From contig CAVOZC010000018.1 in the NCBI GenBank assembly GCA_963700865.1, positions 1,178,001 to 1,242,000 on the forward strand: 64,000 nt of DNA. The letters run 5' to 3'. The notes under the pieces were generated by a model that saw only the letters and a list, made by a program, of their open reading frames with translations, was not told where the DNA came from and did not search any database. The DNA comes from CAVOGJ01 sp963700865 (GTDB lineage Bacteria > Planctomycetota > Planctomycetia > Pirellulales > Pirellulaceae). Numbering within the stretch: position 1 is the first letter of the stretch; every line of letters begins with the position of its first letter. The position numbers and the translations under genes were made by a program. Below, one piece after another: positions 1 to 10,425 of this stretch.

Positions 1-14
1 GGGTCCGCGCTCCG

Positions 15-522
15 TTGCCAATCAGAACGGGGGTTGAGCGTTCTCCGCGAAACGATGCCGCGGATGAGCCGACGTCCGCCCGATCAGCCGCTGCGCTGCC
101 GGCGCCAGTTGGTGACCCTGTGGATACTGTGCCGATGGGATCTTCGACGATCGCCGACGGGCCGGCCTCCCTTACCATCCGCCTTGAAGGGAATGGCGCT
201 GGATGCGCCTTTTCTGTTGGCCATCTTTGATCAATCACTCGGCTTCCCGGAACGGGATCAGGCAACGCGAACCTTGAAAGCCACGGGGAAAGATGGTTCG
301 GCCGAAGTCCAGCTGCACGATTTGACCCCGGGCACGTATGCGATCGGTGCGTTCCAGGACCTCAACCAGGACGGCATCTTGAATCGAGGAGCGTTTGGCG
401 TTCCTCGTGAACCGTATGGGTTTTCGCGGGACGCACGGGGCACGTTTGGTCCGCCCACGTTTGAGGAAGCCGCGTTTGAATGGCCGGACAGGAACCAGGA
501 AATCCGGGTACAACTCAAATGA
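15..522 (+). CDS. DUF2141 family secreted protein, frameshifted
   Basis: The C-terminal two thirds (about 210-522) match what I know of DUF2141: a beta-rich domain with PGTYAIGAFQDLNQDG, an 'EPYGFSRDARGTFGPP' segment and 'FEEAAFEW'. The expected first strand of the domain (SLTIRLEGNG) lies at about 168-197 in a different frame, which stops at 230. The two frames join near 195-215 to give an order typical of the family (strand, then LLAIFDQSLGFPE). I therefore read one gene with a one-base indel near position 200. The true start may lie before the window, so the N-terminus is uncertain. The family is of unknown function and usually exported. No partner gene is adjacent; the next gene starts 155 bp downstream. 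Confidence 0.6.
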
Positions 523-677
523 CTCGCCGGCCCCGGCCACCCCTCGCGTTGCGGGATCATGGCGAAAACGGTTTAAATCGACGTGTGCGAGGCGGCGGAC
601 GCCAAGTTGCGTGATACACCGACGCCTCTCCCGGGATTTCATCCCGAATGTCCGTTGCCCACTGATCGAGTCACCCC

Positions 678-2138
678 GTGATCACCATGTACGAACCACC
701 CAGCAACGTCCTCTTGACCGGGGCCACCGGCTACGTGGGCGGCAGGCTCCTTCCGCTGCTGGAAGGGCTGGGAGTTCACGTGCGGTGTCTGGTCCGCAAG
801 CCGGAAAACCTGCAGGGCCGCGTGGGGCCGCAGACCGAAGTGATCGCCGGTGATGTGCTTACCGGAGCCGCATTGCCGGCCGCTTTTGAGGGCATCGACA
901 CGGCGTATTATCTGATCCACTCCATGGCGTCGAGTGGCTCGTTCGAAGACCAGGACCGCGTGGCGGCCCAGAATTTCGCCGCCGCGGCCAAGGTCGCCGG
1001 GGTGCGGCGGATCATTTTTCTTGGCGGATTGGGCGATGATGACGAGGAGCTATCAGCGCACCTTCGCAGTCGACACGAGGTCGGTCGTATTCTTCGCGAA
1101 GCGGGTTGTCAGGTGATTGAGTTTCGGGCCTCAATCGTCATCGGCTCGGGCAGTCTCTCATTCGAATTGGTCCGTGCCCTGGTGCAACGGCTGCCGATCA
1201 TGATTTGCCCCAAGTGGGTGAGTGTTCTCGCGCAACCGATCGCCATTGAAGATCTGCTCGAATACCTGCTGGCTGCCCTGGCATGGCCCGGCACGGAGAG
1301 CCGCATCTTCGAAATCGGAGGGCCCGAACCGGTCAGTTATGGCGACATCATGCGTGAATATGCCCGTCAGAGAGGCCTGCGGCGATGGCTGATTTCGGTC
1401 CCCGTACTTACACCCCGCTTATCCAGTTTGTGGTTGGGGCTGGTGACCCCGGTCTACGCCCGCGTGGGGCGGCAACTGATCGATAGCCTGCGCAATCCGA
1501 CCGTCGTCAAGGATCATGCGGCACTCAACGAATTCCCGGTCAGGCCGCGCGGGTTGCCAGAGGCGATCGAGCGCGCCTTTATTAACGAGGATCAGAGCCT
1601 CGCGCATACGCGCTGGTCCGATGCACTTTCTTCCTCACGGGGTGTGCGGAGTTGGGGGGGTGTCAAGTTCGGCAGCCGGATTGTCGATTCGCGATCCGTG
1701 GCGGTCGCGGTGCCTCCGCACCAGGCCTTCACGCCCATTCGTCGCATTGGGGGAGAACGGGGTTGGTACTACGCGGATTCTTTGTGGACGATTCGCGGCT
1801 GGATCGACCTCCTCTGCGGCGGGATCGGCAAGCGCCGTGCGCGTCGTGATCCGGAGAACCTGCAGGTGGGTGAAGTCCTCGACTGGTGGCGGGTCGAGGA
1901 ATACGAACCCGACCGTCGACTGCGGTTGTCCGCCGAGATGAAGGTGCCCGGCCGCGCCTGGCTCGAGTTCGACGTGGAGCCCACGCCCGGTGGATCGAGT
2001 ATTCGGCAAACGGCCATCTTCGACCCGGTCGGTTTGTCCGGGTTGCTGTATTGGTACAGCCTGTATCCCATCCATGCGGTCATCTTCCGCGGCATGCTGG
2101 GTCAGATCGCCGCGCGGGCCGAGGACGGTACGGCTTAG
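678..2138 (+). CDS. SDR-family NAD(P)-binding protein with C-terminal DUF2867
   Basis: This 486-residue protein starts at GTG 678, with an ATG three codons later as the alternative. Residues about 10-30 carry the Rossmann motif VLLTGATGYVGG of atypical/extended short-chain dehydrogenases, followed by YYLIHSM, as in YbjT-like proteins. The last ~150 residues (DWWRVEEYEPDRRLRL, FDPVGLSGLLYWYSLYPIH) match DUF2867, a domain commonly fused behind this SDR type. It is probably a cytosolic or membrane-associated NAD(P)-dependent oxidoreductase. The substrate cannot be deduced. The reading frame is intact. Confidence 0.85.
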   Translation: MITMYEPPSNVLLTGATGYVGGRLLPLLEGLGVHVRCLVRKPENLQGRVGPQTEVIAGDVLTGAALPAAFEGIDTAYYLIHSMASSGSFEDQDRVAAQNFAAAAKVAGVRRIIFLGGLGDDDEELSAHLRSRHEVGRILREAGCQVIEFRASIVIGSGSLSFELVRALVQRLPIMICPKWVSVLAQPIAIEDLLEYLLAALAWPGTESRIFEIGGPEPVSYGDIMREYARQRGLRRWLISVPVLTPRLSSLWLGLVTPVYARVGRQLIDSLRNPTVVKDHAALNEFPVRPRGLPEAIERAFINEDQSLAHTRWSDALSSSRGVRSWGGVKFGSRIVDSRSVAVAVPPHQAFTPIRRIGGERGWYYADSLWTIRGWIDLLCGGIGKRRARRDPENLQVGEVLDWWRVEEYEPDRRLRLSAEMKVPGRAWLEFDVEPTPGGSSIRQTAIFDPVGLSGLLYWYSLYPIHAVIFRGMLGQIAARAEDGTA

Positions 2139-2529
2139 TCAGGCCTCGATCATGTCGGTTCGTTGCAAAGGAAGAACCTGCCTCGCGGCTCAATTCGCGT
2201 GCGACCAGTGGCTTACGGTGAACGGATCGAGAGAAGAACGTTTCGTTACGTGGCGGGGAAAACCGCTCCTGGGCGTGATTCCCTGTTTCGGACCGCGGGG
2301 GACGGCGTCTGGCATCTCTCTCCCAGCCCCGCTACAACCAGGGGTGCGAGCCGCGCTGCCGTTGAGACTGTTGTTCCTGTTCCACTGCATCAATGGCTGA
2401 GCAAGCGGGATTCACTTTCGATTCGCTGACCCAATGCGAGTACCAAGTTCCATTTCGTTCTGCCGTGCTGGCACGAAATTGTTGTCAGCCATGGCGCTCG
2501 CCTCCGCCGGTCCTGTCTTGAGCTCTCCA
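2139..2529. other. Intergenic stretch upstream of mobA
   Basis: I see no convincing gene here. The frame of mobA stays open upstream to ATG 2434. Homology with the mobA remnant at 14682 begins only at ATG 2530, so 2434-2529 is treated as upstream sequence. Confidence 0.4.
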
Positions 2530-3162
2530 ATGCCCCTCGAGCACGAGCCGCGATCGATCCGTCTGCCGGGTTGCGGCGGCATCGTTGTCTGTGGTGGTCG
2601 GAGCACCCGCATGGGCCGCTGCAAGGCACACCTCCCCTGGGGCGAGGGGACGTTACTCAGTCACGTTGTCGGCCAGTTGCAGCGGATCGTGTCGCCAGTG
2701 ATTGTGGTGGCCGCCGATGGACAGAGTCTGCCGGAGCTTCCCGCTGGCGCCATCACGGCCCGCGACCGCCGTCCGGACCAAGGTCCGCTGGAGGGGATCT
2801 GTGTCGGCCTGCGGCAGCTTACGGCGGATGTCGAGGTCGCTTATGTGACGAGCTGCGATGCACCCCTGGTTCGGCCGGAGTTTGTGGAGGCGTTGTATCG
2901 TCGGCGAGCCGAGTTCGAGGTTGTCGTGCCCCGCGACGAGACGTTCCATCATCCGTTAGCGGCCATTTATCATCGTAACGTCGTCGATCGTATCGACGAC
3001 CTGCTGCACGCGGGGCGGCGGCGACCCATCTTCCTGTTTGAACGGGCGGCCACGCTCGAGGTGGATGTCGAGACGCTTCGTGCGGTCGATCCACATCTGG
3101 CGACGCTGCAGAATGTCAATACGCCGGCGGATTACGAGCGGTTGTGCCGTGGGAGGCCGTGA
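2530..3162 (+). CDS. mobA: Molybdenum cofactor guanylyltransferase MobA
   Basis: MobA transfers GMP from GTP to molybdopterin, the last step of bis-MGD cofactor synthesis in the cytosol. The N-terminus has the nucleotide-binding signature GGIVVCGGRSTRMGRCKAHL, close to the family consensus LAGGxSxRMGxxKA. Later come DQGPLEGI and TSCDAPLVRPEFV, matching the family's PLxGI and CDxPxl motifs. From ATG 2530 the protein is 210 residues, the usual length. ATG 2434 would add 32 residues without family similarity. A degraded partial copy of this gene lies at 14682-14844 and its similarity starts at the equivalent ATG, which supports 2530. No other moco gene is nearby. Confidence 0.88.
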   Translation: MPLEHEPRSIRLPGCGGIVVCGGRSTRMGRCKAHLPWGEGTLLSHVVGQLQRIVSPVIVVAADGQSLPELPAGAITARDRRPDQGPLEGICVGLRQLTADVEVAYVTSCDAPLVRPEFVEALYRRRAEFEVVVPRDETFHHPLAAIYHRNVVDRIDDLLHAGRRRPIFLFERAATLEVDVETLRAVDPHLATLQNVNTPADYERLCRGRP

Positions 3163-3342
3163 GCTGCCTCCGCCGACGTCTGCAGGGTGACGACGGGACT
3201 AACTCTGCCCGCCGGTTTTTTTCTCACGGAGACACAGAGGCACCGAGATCGATGGCTGAGTCGCTCGCGGCGTGTGGCCACAACTGTTCGGTAAGACAAC
3301 GCCCTGCAGGAACCTGGTGCGGGGAGTAAGAAAGGAGTAAGA
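3163..3342. other. Intergenic, short dispersed-repeat-like tract
   Basis: No gene is seen. The tract near 3222-3252 (CACGGAGACACAGAGGCACC) resembles a low-complexity dispersed repeat I know from planctomycete and verrucomicrobial intergenic DNA. A short piece of it recurs near 39996. This is recognition from memory only. Confidence 0.3.
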
Positions 3343-3387
3343 AAGGAGTCAGGTCTCTTTTCAGCGATAAGAGACCTGACCCCTTTT
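3343..3387. repeat. Long hairpin repeat, copy 1
   Basis: An inverted repeat with ~19-bp arms reads AGTCAGGTCTCTTTT / AAGAGACCTGAC around a loop of about 6-8 bases (TCAGCGA). One base in the left arm is mismatched. A second copy, almost identical, is at 5474-5518. The pair brackets the two PEP-CTERM genes. It resembles REP-type palindromes mobilised by IS200-like (RayT) transposases, but no such transposase is in the window. Confidence 0.8.
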
Positions 3388-3814
3388 GGGTCCATTTTTA
3401 AAATATCAGAAAATGGTGTCCACGTACTTGTCACTCATGTTAGTCGCCCCTTTCATGCGGAAAAATTGAGTTTCGCCGAGGTCGCCGGGGTCGTTAACTG
3501 AGAAAAAAACATCGAACTGAAGCAAGACAAGCAGCTCACGGTCTGTGCAGTCGGTCGCACACGGCGGCACGTTGATGAATTTTTCGTGAAATCGAAAAAA
3601 ACGCAATTTCGCTTGCACAGCCGTTGTAAAATTTGCGCCAAAAACCTGTGTGGCAACCGCTTGGGTCGACCTGGCTTTCTTTGGCGGTAAAGCCTGCTGC
3701 CCGGTTGCACGGAGTTGCTTCCTATCCGCCGGGAGATTGGACGGTGCTTCCGCCCGGCGAACGGAGCATCCCTCGCACATCAGAATCGCTTCATCTACCC
3801 CGGAGAAATGCGTA
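3388..3814. other. Non-coding, relatively AT-rich region upstream of a PEP-CTERM gene
   Basis: I see no credible gene. Composition is more AT-rich than the flanks, with A-runs near 3504 and 3596. It presumably holds the promoter of the PEP-CTERM gene at 3815, but I cannot name -35/-10 boxes with confidence. Confidence 0.35.
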
Positions 3815-4558
3815 ATGAAATTGAACCAAGAAAGCCACTTTGTGGTGCTGCTCGTGCTGCTGCTCGCCTCGTACGCCCAGGCGGCTCCGATTGCAGGCGG
3901 CGAAGCGACCTACGAGTACTTCAATGGCTTCATATCGCGACTGTTTCCGGGCACTCCGTTCAACCCCGGGCCCGATCCGGTAGACGTCCCAGTCGAGACC
4001 AACGGCGTGTTCGTCGAAGTCTGGGAGCCGCAGGTGGGCGACACGATTGACTTCGAAATTGTCAGCGTTACCGCCACGGGAAACCTCGCCGGCGTTCCCT
4101 TTCAGATTCTCGCAGGAGTTGAACAAACACCTGAACTCGGTCCCTTTCTTGGAAGTCTGACCCAAATCCAACAGGACCCGAACGACCCAGGATTTGCCAC
4201 GGGCAACCCTTCCAGCCTGATCAGCGCCCGCCGTGTCGCCGCAGGGGCCTTCGCCCAAGTCTTTCCGGACGGCACCTTTGCCTATGGCGGGGCACCGTAC
4301 GAATTCGAGAGCACCGTCGACAGTCTGCCTTACTCCGTCGGCAGCGAATTCATCGGCACAATCTCGAGTGAAGTCCCCGTATTCGTGCGGCAGGGAGATT
4401 TGCCCGATCCTGCGGTCGATCCTCAAATCGGCGTGATTCTTCCCGGCGGCGTGGTCCGGATCACTCGCGTCGTTCCCGAGCCAGCGACGCATGCCTTACT
4501 CGTGGCCGGACTGCTGGCTACATGGATTGCCGGTCGAACATCGCGGCGATTGGGATAA
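3815..4558 (+). CDS. PEP-CTERM sorting domain protein
   Basis: A 247-residue secreted protein. The start ATG 3815 is preceded by GGAGA at suitable distance; further upstream codons in the frame lack similarity. Residues 1-24 form a signal peptide (MKLNQESHFVVLLVLLLASY, cleavage after AQA). The C-terminus has the tripartite PEP-CTERM tail: VPEPATHALLVAGLLATWIA, then a basic cluster RTSRRLG. Such tails are recognised by exosortase in the inner membrane and direct proteins to the cell surface or matrix. The middle has no recognised domain. Its phrase 'QQDPNDPGFATGNPSS' recurs in the next gene as 'VQDPSDPGFASGDPSS', so the two are paralogues. Confidence 0.85.
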   Translation: MKLNQESHFVVLLVLLLASYAQAAPIAGGEATYEYFNGFISRLFPGTPFNPGPDPVDVPVETNGVFVEVWEPQVGDTIDFEIVSVTATGNLAGVPFQILAGVEQTPELGPFLGSLTQIQQDPNDPGFATGNPSSLISARRVAAGAFAQVFPDGTFAYGGAPYEFESTVDSLPYSVGSEFIGTISSEVPVFVRQGDLPDPAVDPQIGVILPGGVVRITRVVPEPATHALLVAGLLATWIAGRTSRRLG

Positions 4559-4660
4559 ACGTTGTTCCATGATCCATTGGGACGGTGATGAGACCGTTCC
4601 GCGAAATTGGGCTTGCTTCCTGGTTTGTTACTTATTTCTTTGCATCAGAGGGTACATCTA

Positions 4661-5383
4661 ATGAATCGACACTACGCTTGGCTACTAAAGACATCCTGCC
4701 TCCTCATGCTCGCAGCGCCGCTGAATCTCGCGGCCGCACCGATTCAGGCCGGCAACACCAGCTTTCCCACGCGAGCGATTCAAGACATCGTCTTGCTGGC
4801 TGGCACCAGTATTAATCCGGGTCCCGAGATTCCCATTCCAGGATTTTTTGGCGATGGAACCTTTGGCTTTGTACGAGAAACGCAAGTCGGCGATACGATC
4901 GTTTTCAATTCAACCATCGACACGGTGTTTTACGGTTCTCTACCCGGTTTCGGCGACTATGCGTTTGGCGCCGTCGGACCCTACTCACCCAGCGATTACA
5001 GCGGGACGATCACGAACATCGTTCAAGATCCGAGTGATCCCGGTTTTGCCTCCGGCGACCCTTCCAGTTTCGTCTCGGGCGATTGGCAGGCCGGTGGAGC
5101 GGGATTTGCACTAGAGTTTACCAGCGGCCCCCTGGTGGGCATCGTCTTGGAAACCGATACGGCTCAGTCTTTCGGCTTTCAAGGGGTGCTGGATGGTCTT
5201 CCCCCTTCCGCCGGCACGCTCTTCACCAATATGGGTGATGACGTGCTGAATATTTTGTTCAACGGTGAGGTCGTCGGAACGTCGTCGAATCGACGGTTGT
5301 TGGTCATTCCTGAGCCCAGCCTTTTCCCACTGCTGATGACTTTGGCCATGGGGCTCGTCGTGACGCGTCATTCTTGGCGATAG
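4661..5383 (+). CDS. PEP-CTERM sorting domain protein, paralogue of the preceding gene
   Basis: A 240-residue secreted protein. ATG 4661 follows AGAGGG at good spacing. Residues 1-25 are a signal peptide (MNRHYAWLLKTSCLLMLAAP). The C-terminus ends IPEPSLFPLLMTLAMGLVV-TRHSWR, a PEP-CTERM tail with motif, hydrophobic stretch and basic end. The middle shares the DPSDPGFASGDPSSF segment with the gene at 3815, which points to tandem duplication followed by divergence. The third PEP-CTERM gene at 10426 shares a looser pattern (LTNIVRDP). No exosortase gene is in the window. Confidence 0.83.
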   Translation: MNRHYAWLLKTSCLLMLAAPLNLAAAPIQAGNTSFPTRAIQDIVLLAGTSINPGPEIPIPGFFGDGTFGFVRETQVGDTIVFNSTIDTVFYGSLPGFGDYAFGAVGPYSPSDYSGTITNIVQDPSDPGFASGDPSSFVSGDWQAGGAGFALEFTSGPLVGIVLETDTAQSFGFQGVLDGLPPSAGTLFTNMGDDVLNILFNGEVVGTSSNRRLLVIPEPSLFPLLMTLAMGLVVTRHSWR

Positions 5384-5473
5384 CCACCCACCATCGTACC
5401 GCAGGCCACACGGCCTGAAGCCCCGCATGTCGAGCGACGGGTTTCCCTGGGCGGAAACCCGTCGTTGAGTAAG

Positions 5474-5518
5474 AAAGGGGTCAGGTCTCTTTTCAGCGAA
5501 AAGAGACCTGACCCCTTT
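5474..5518. repeat. Long hairpin repeat, copy 2
   Basis: Arms of 19-20 bp (GGGGTCAGGTCTCTTTT / AAAAGAGACCTGACCCC) are separated by a very short loop. This is the same element as at 3343-3387, here with perfectly matched arms. It could also act as a terminator-like structure behind the gene ending at 5383. Confidence 0.82.
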
Positions 5519-5672
5519 TGGGGCCCCCGTTTGCTTGCGAAACGAGCCTGGACGGCTATGCTAGTAGGCAGTCCAGTGGGTACCGGTGATCCGACCGTCA
5601 CGCCGAGTCCGTCATCTTTGCCGGCGAAGCTGAAAGACTTGTCCGAGCTGCCAACAGCTGGGGAAAGCGATC

Positions 5673-8600
5673 ATGGGCGATGCCCATTCTGGTACCAATC
5701 CGCCTGCTGGACGCTCCGCTGCGTGGGGGCAGGAATACGAAGGTGTCTGTGATGCGTTTGATTCCGCATGGCGACGCGGTGACCGGCCGTCCATTCGCCG
5801 TGTGCTGTTGAGTTTAAAGCGCCCCGTGCCGAGGAGCCTCTTTCAGCATCTCCTGGAGATTGAGGTCGAGTACCGCCGCCGCACTGGCGAGGTCGTCAAG
5901 GCCAGCGAGTACCACCAGCAATTCCCGAAATGCCGTGCCATCATCGAAAACGTACTGGCGAATGACAGCCTGCAGCCGTCTGCTTCGCCACTGGCCGCCA
6001 CACGGGACCTGCCCGCGGAGGGGCTCGAGGGGAGTGTCCTGGATCGCTACAAATTGCGGCAGCAGTTGGGTGAGGGCGGTTTTGGCACTGTCTATCTGGC
6101 GGAACAGACGGAACCGGTTCGCCGACGCGTGGCCCTGAAGATCGTCAAGCTGGGAATGGATACCAAGCAGGTCATCGCCCGGTTTTCCGCCGAACGTCAG
6201 GCCCTGGCGTTAATGGATCACCCCAACATTGCCAAGGTGCTGGACGCCGGGGCAACACACACCGGCCGCCCCTACTTCGTTATGGAGCTCGTCAAGGGCA
6301 TCCCGATTACAGAATTCTGTGACCAGCACAGTACCTCATTGAACGACCGGCTCGAACTGTTCGCGGACGTTTGCACGGCCGTGCAACATGCTCACCAGAA
6401 AGGGATTATTCACCGAGACATCAAGCCCAGCAATGTCCTTGTGGCACACGTCGAAAACCAACCGCTGCCTAAAGTGATCGACTTTGGAATCGCCAAGGCG
6501 ATAGATCAGCGTCTAACGGAGCACACCGTATTCACGGAGTTGGGGCAGTTCATTGGCACACCTACCTACATGTCACCAGAGCAGACCGAGTCAACGGCAT
6601 TGGATATCGATACGCGCAGCGACATTTATTCGTTGGGGGTGCTGTTGTATGAACTGCTCACGGGGACAACACCCTTCGACGTGAAAAAAATGGTGAGCGA
6701 CGGGGCCTCGTTCGAAGAGATCAAGCGGGTGATCTGCGAACAAGAGCCGGTTAAGCCGAGCACGAAGCTGAGTACGCTGGGCCGCAATGCCACGACCGTA
6801 TCGAAGCGGTGTGGGCTCGAGCCAAGTCGTCTGATTCGTCTGCTCAGTGGCGATCTGGATTGGATTGTCATGAAGGCCTTGGAAAAGGACCGCGTCAGGC
6901 GATACGAGACGGCTCAGCGCTCTCGCTGATGACATCCGACGATTCCTTTCGAACGAACCTGTCCAGGCCCGCCCGCCATCGTTCGTCTACCGCTGGTCCA
7001 AGTTCCTGCGACGCCGCAAACGGACGGTCGTCGTCGTGGGTGCGATCTCGGCTGCCCTCATGCTCGGCGTGGTCAGCGCCCTGTGGGGTTATTTCGAGGC
7101 CCAGCAGCAGCGAGCAGCGGCCACCGCCATGGCCGACCGCAACCGCAAGGTTGTGGAAGCCTTCGTTGACTCGTTTCGCGACGTCAATCCAGACAAGGCT
7201 GGAGTCACGAGCAAGATGACCGCGCTGGAGGTACTGGAGCGAGCGCGGAAACGCATCGACCAGGATGAGACCATCCAGGGTTCACCGCTCACCAAGGCCC
7301 TGCTGCTGGAGGCGATCGGCAGTTCGCTGACGGGACTGGGGGAGTACGAGCAAGCCATTGGCGCTCTTGAATCCAGCCGTCGTTTGGTTGCGGATCGGAT
7401 GCCCGCTGACAGTGCGGGCTCGGTGCGGGCAACGCGTTTGCTGGCCAATGCCCATCTTAAAGAAGGCGATCTCAACGCAGCACGCAAACTGATCGATCCC
7501 CTGACATTGCAACCGTCTGGGGATCCAGTCCTCGAAGAACAGCGGATTTCCTCGCTCAACGTGTTTGCAAGTATTGAGCAGGCGGGCGGCAATCTTGCCC
7601 AAGCTGCCAAGCTTTTTGAAGAAGTGATTCAACGTCGAACGTCAATGCACGGTTCCGACCATCCTGAGGTCCTCATGGCGAAGGCCAATACCGCCGAATG
7701 CTACCGAACCACGGGTCGACTCACGGACGCGATCGACATGTTGGAGGAGGTGTATCCACAATTGCTCGAGATATATCCCTCCGACCACCCAAACGTGCAG
7801 TTTGCCAAACACACATTGGCATCTTGTTTCGGCGAACTCGGGCGATTCAAGGAGGCGGTCCCACTGTTCCAGGAATGCATCCAGTACTTGAGGCAGAAGT
7901 ACGGCGATGAACACGACCTGACGCACGCTTCGATCAACAATTACGCTCAGTGTTTGGTGGGGCTAGGAAGATACGAGGAAGCCATCCCTTTGATCTCTGG
8001 ATCGCGAGAACTACTGGCCAAGCGACTGGGTCCTGATCATCTTGATGTGCTCTCCGTGCAAAACAACCTCGGCCACGCCTATCTAAAGCTCCATCGACTC
8101 GACGAGGGCATTACCATCTTGGAGGATAATCTAGAACGATGTACACGGGTCCTGGGAGAAAGCCACCACCTCACACTCTACACCATGAATAATCTGGCAG
8201 GCGGTTACTTCTTGCTTGATCGAATTCACAAGGCTCTTCCCTTGAACGAGAAAGTGGCTGAACAGCTTGCTGCACAGATCGACGCCAATTCCCAACCAGC
8301 GGTGCTCAGTCAAAAAAACCTGGCCATTTGCTACATGTCGGTTGGTCGATTGGATGAGGCGATGCCCCGACTGGAGCATGCCGCACGCGTTTTTCCCGCA
8401 ATGCTGGGGCCCGCCCACGCCGAGTCGCTGCAAGCGATGGAGGATTATGGATCGGCACTGCTGATGCAAGGAAATTTCGCTCAAGCAGCGATTGTCTTCG
8501 CGGAGTTACTGCAAGTCCTCGAAGAACACCCTGACTCGATCGTGGATGCCGGGCGACCGATTCGCACGCATCTTTTTGGCCGAGGCGCTGCTCGATTCCC

Positions 8601-8989
8601 AGCAAATCGATCGAGTCACTCGCTTGCTGACAGAGACGGTGACCAACGCGAATGTGGGAAGGTCTCAACAACTGCAACTGCGAAATCTACGAAGCGTGGT
8701 GGAGGCCATCGAGCGACATGATCCCCAGGCCGAAAGCCAGATGATCGCTTCCTTTGAGGAACTGCGGGACAGTTTACCCGCAACGCCCTTAAGATTCGTG
8801 TGGATCGTGCAAAACGCAGCGCAGCGACTCGTAAAGTATTATGTGTCGACAGGCCAGTTGGAACAAGCTGCGGAATGGAGCAGGGAGGCCGACGCGATCG
8901 ACAAAGCGGTGCAACGGCGGCGGGCCGGGGGCGGCGAAGATAGCGCAATGCATGACCCGCCTGGACAACCGACTGGGCGTCACATCTGA
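5673..8989 (+). CDS. Ser/Thr protein kinase with TPR domain, two frameshifts
   Basis: ATG 5673 follows GGGGAAAG. The kinase domain starts near residue 126: glycine loop LGEGGFGTV, catalytic Lys in VALK (residue 156), HRDIKPSN (Asp 249), DFG at 270-272, YMSPEQ, and GDLDWIVMKALEKDR near the end. The frame then stops at 6929, but the expected continuation LADDIRRFLSNEPVQ resumes at 6922 in the next frame. It is followed by a membrane segment (VGAISAALMLGVVSALWGY) and tetratricopeptide repeats. A second break near 8545-8560 moves the C-terminus (IFLAEALLDSQQ to QPTGRHI) into a third frame ending at 8989. It is probably a membrane-anchored Hanks-type kinase with a TPR sensor domain. Two indels could mean sequencing error or a decaying gene. 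Confidence 0.8.
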
Positions 8990-9226
8990 CCATTCAATCA
9001 GGGGCGAATTGACGTAGTCCGCTTGAGACTTCCCGACCATCGTCGCCATATCCGTGATCGTCGGCAAAGTCAGACCAAAGACATCCGCTCGAACTGTCCA
9101 AGGCATTTGCGAACGATCAGAGGGACACAGATACAACGGAAATCGCTGGGAAAGTCTGCTAAGATCCACTTTGGTTGAATGGGGCGTGTGCTTATTACTC
9201 AAGCGATATCACGATCTTTGCTCAGC

Positions 9227-9830
9227 ATGACTCAAGACGATATTACGGCCTGGATTCAACAGCTTCGCGAGGTCGACGAACAATCCGCACAAGATCTGGA
9301 TGGCCTATTTCCCGAGGCTCGTTAAGCTGGCGCGAGCCAACCTATCTTGGCATCCGCGACGGGCAGTGGACGAAGAAGACATCGCACTGAGCGCCATGGG
9401 CAGCTTTTTTCGAGGGGCTGCGGCCGGAAGATTCGAATTGCATGATCGTCATGACCTTTGGAAGCTACTCACTACGATCACTTTGCGAAAGGTTTCCGCC
9501 GAACGTCGCCGCTTTTTCGCCGACAAACGTGGTCGCGGCGCAGTTCGCGACGAAGCTGCACTGGACTATCCCCACCATTTCGACGCGGGCCCGTCGGCAT
9601 TGGCTGAAATGGCGCTCGACAATAATCAGTTGCCGGAACTGGCCGAACAGATGGCCGACATGTGCGAACATCTGTTGAATCGATTACCCGATAAGAAACT
9701 GCAAGACACCGCGCTGCTAAAGATGGAGGGCTTCACCAATCGCGAAATCGCCGACCAGTTGGATTGTTCAGTGAGCCGCATCAAGCAGCGCTTGTCCAGG
9801 ATTCGAGAAACGTGGTGCCGCGAGGTGTGA
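9227..9830 (+). CDS. ECF-type RNA polymerase sigma factor, frameshifted near 9297
   Basis: The C-terminal part (9300-9830) contains region 4 helix-turn-helix sequence: LLKMEGFTNREIADQLDCSV followed by SRIKQRLSRIRETW. The N-terminal part, from ATG 9227 (MTQDDITAWIQQLREVDEQS), is the usual beginning of planctomycete ECF factors but runs into a stop soon after 9295. The two halves join as 'QSAQDL-(W)MAYFPRLVKLARANL' if one base is missing in the CTGGATGG stretch. The complete protein would be about 200 residues, normal for the family. It would direct RNA polymerase to alternative promoters. The kinase-TPR gene immediately upstream is a plausible signalling partner, since the two types are often neighbours in planctomycetes. 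Confidence 0.8.
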
Positions 9831-10425
9831 AGTGTGGATTTTTCACCGACTGCATCGTCGGCGTACCGTGTTTTCTGATCGACGAAGTGCCTCTCCCGCG
9901 ACCCATGGTTCGCACTCGCCCCACCCAGGGTTCATTCCCAATGCCGAGGTCAATCGAAGACCGTGACCCACCGGCGGTGGGAAGAGGAAAGCCACAATCA
10001 ATGATGATTTTGGCGACTAAATTCTCATGCCTTGGGATTCTCCGCTTGTGTCACGCAAAGGCGCGAAGGCATTAAGGCGCCAAGGTCTGGTTGTTGTTTT
10101 TTGCGAGCTTTGCGCCTTGGCGTGAGGTACTTCGGGCAAGGTTCCTGCTGCTGACCGCGGCACGGAGAATGACCCCTCGTCACACCCGTTACCGCGGAAA
10201 TCGCCCAATACGCGACACCTACTGAGTGCCATGGGCCGCGCCGGCGTCAATTATTTGGAACTCTTTACTGTCCTCCTGTCGCTCAAAATCCCATTTAACG
10301 AGAGAACCCCGAAATGTCCGCTCAGGTGGTGTCCGTAGCGACGCTTCGTCAGCGGCAACATCAACCGCCGCCATCACGATCGTTAATCCGTTCCATGTCA
10401 CCAGACGCTTCAAAGGAGCCTCGAT
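9831..10425. other. Intergenic region, about 600 bp, no credible gene
   Basis: Nothing codes convincingly on either strand. It contains the imperfect inverted repeat at 10051-10125 and the upstream region of the PEP-CTERM gene, including AAAGGAG just before ATG 10426. Confidence 0.5.
10051..10125. repeat. Imperfect inverted repeat
   Basis: The left arm TCACGCAAAGGCGCGAAGGC pairs imperfectly with the right arm GCGCCTTGGCGTGA. The 'CACGCAAAGGCGC' word is a low-complexity intergenic repeat I recognise from planctomycetes and relatives. The function is unknown. Confidence 0.55.

Noticed and set aside
3406..3780. Minus-strand gene upstream of the first PEP-CTERM gene
   Set aside because: The open frame has no signal, domain or ribosome-binding site, and the region looks like upstream regulatory DNA.
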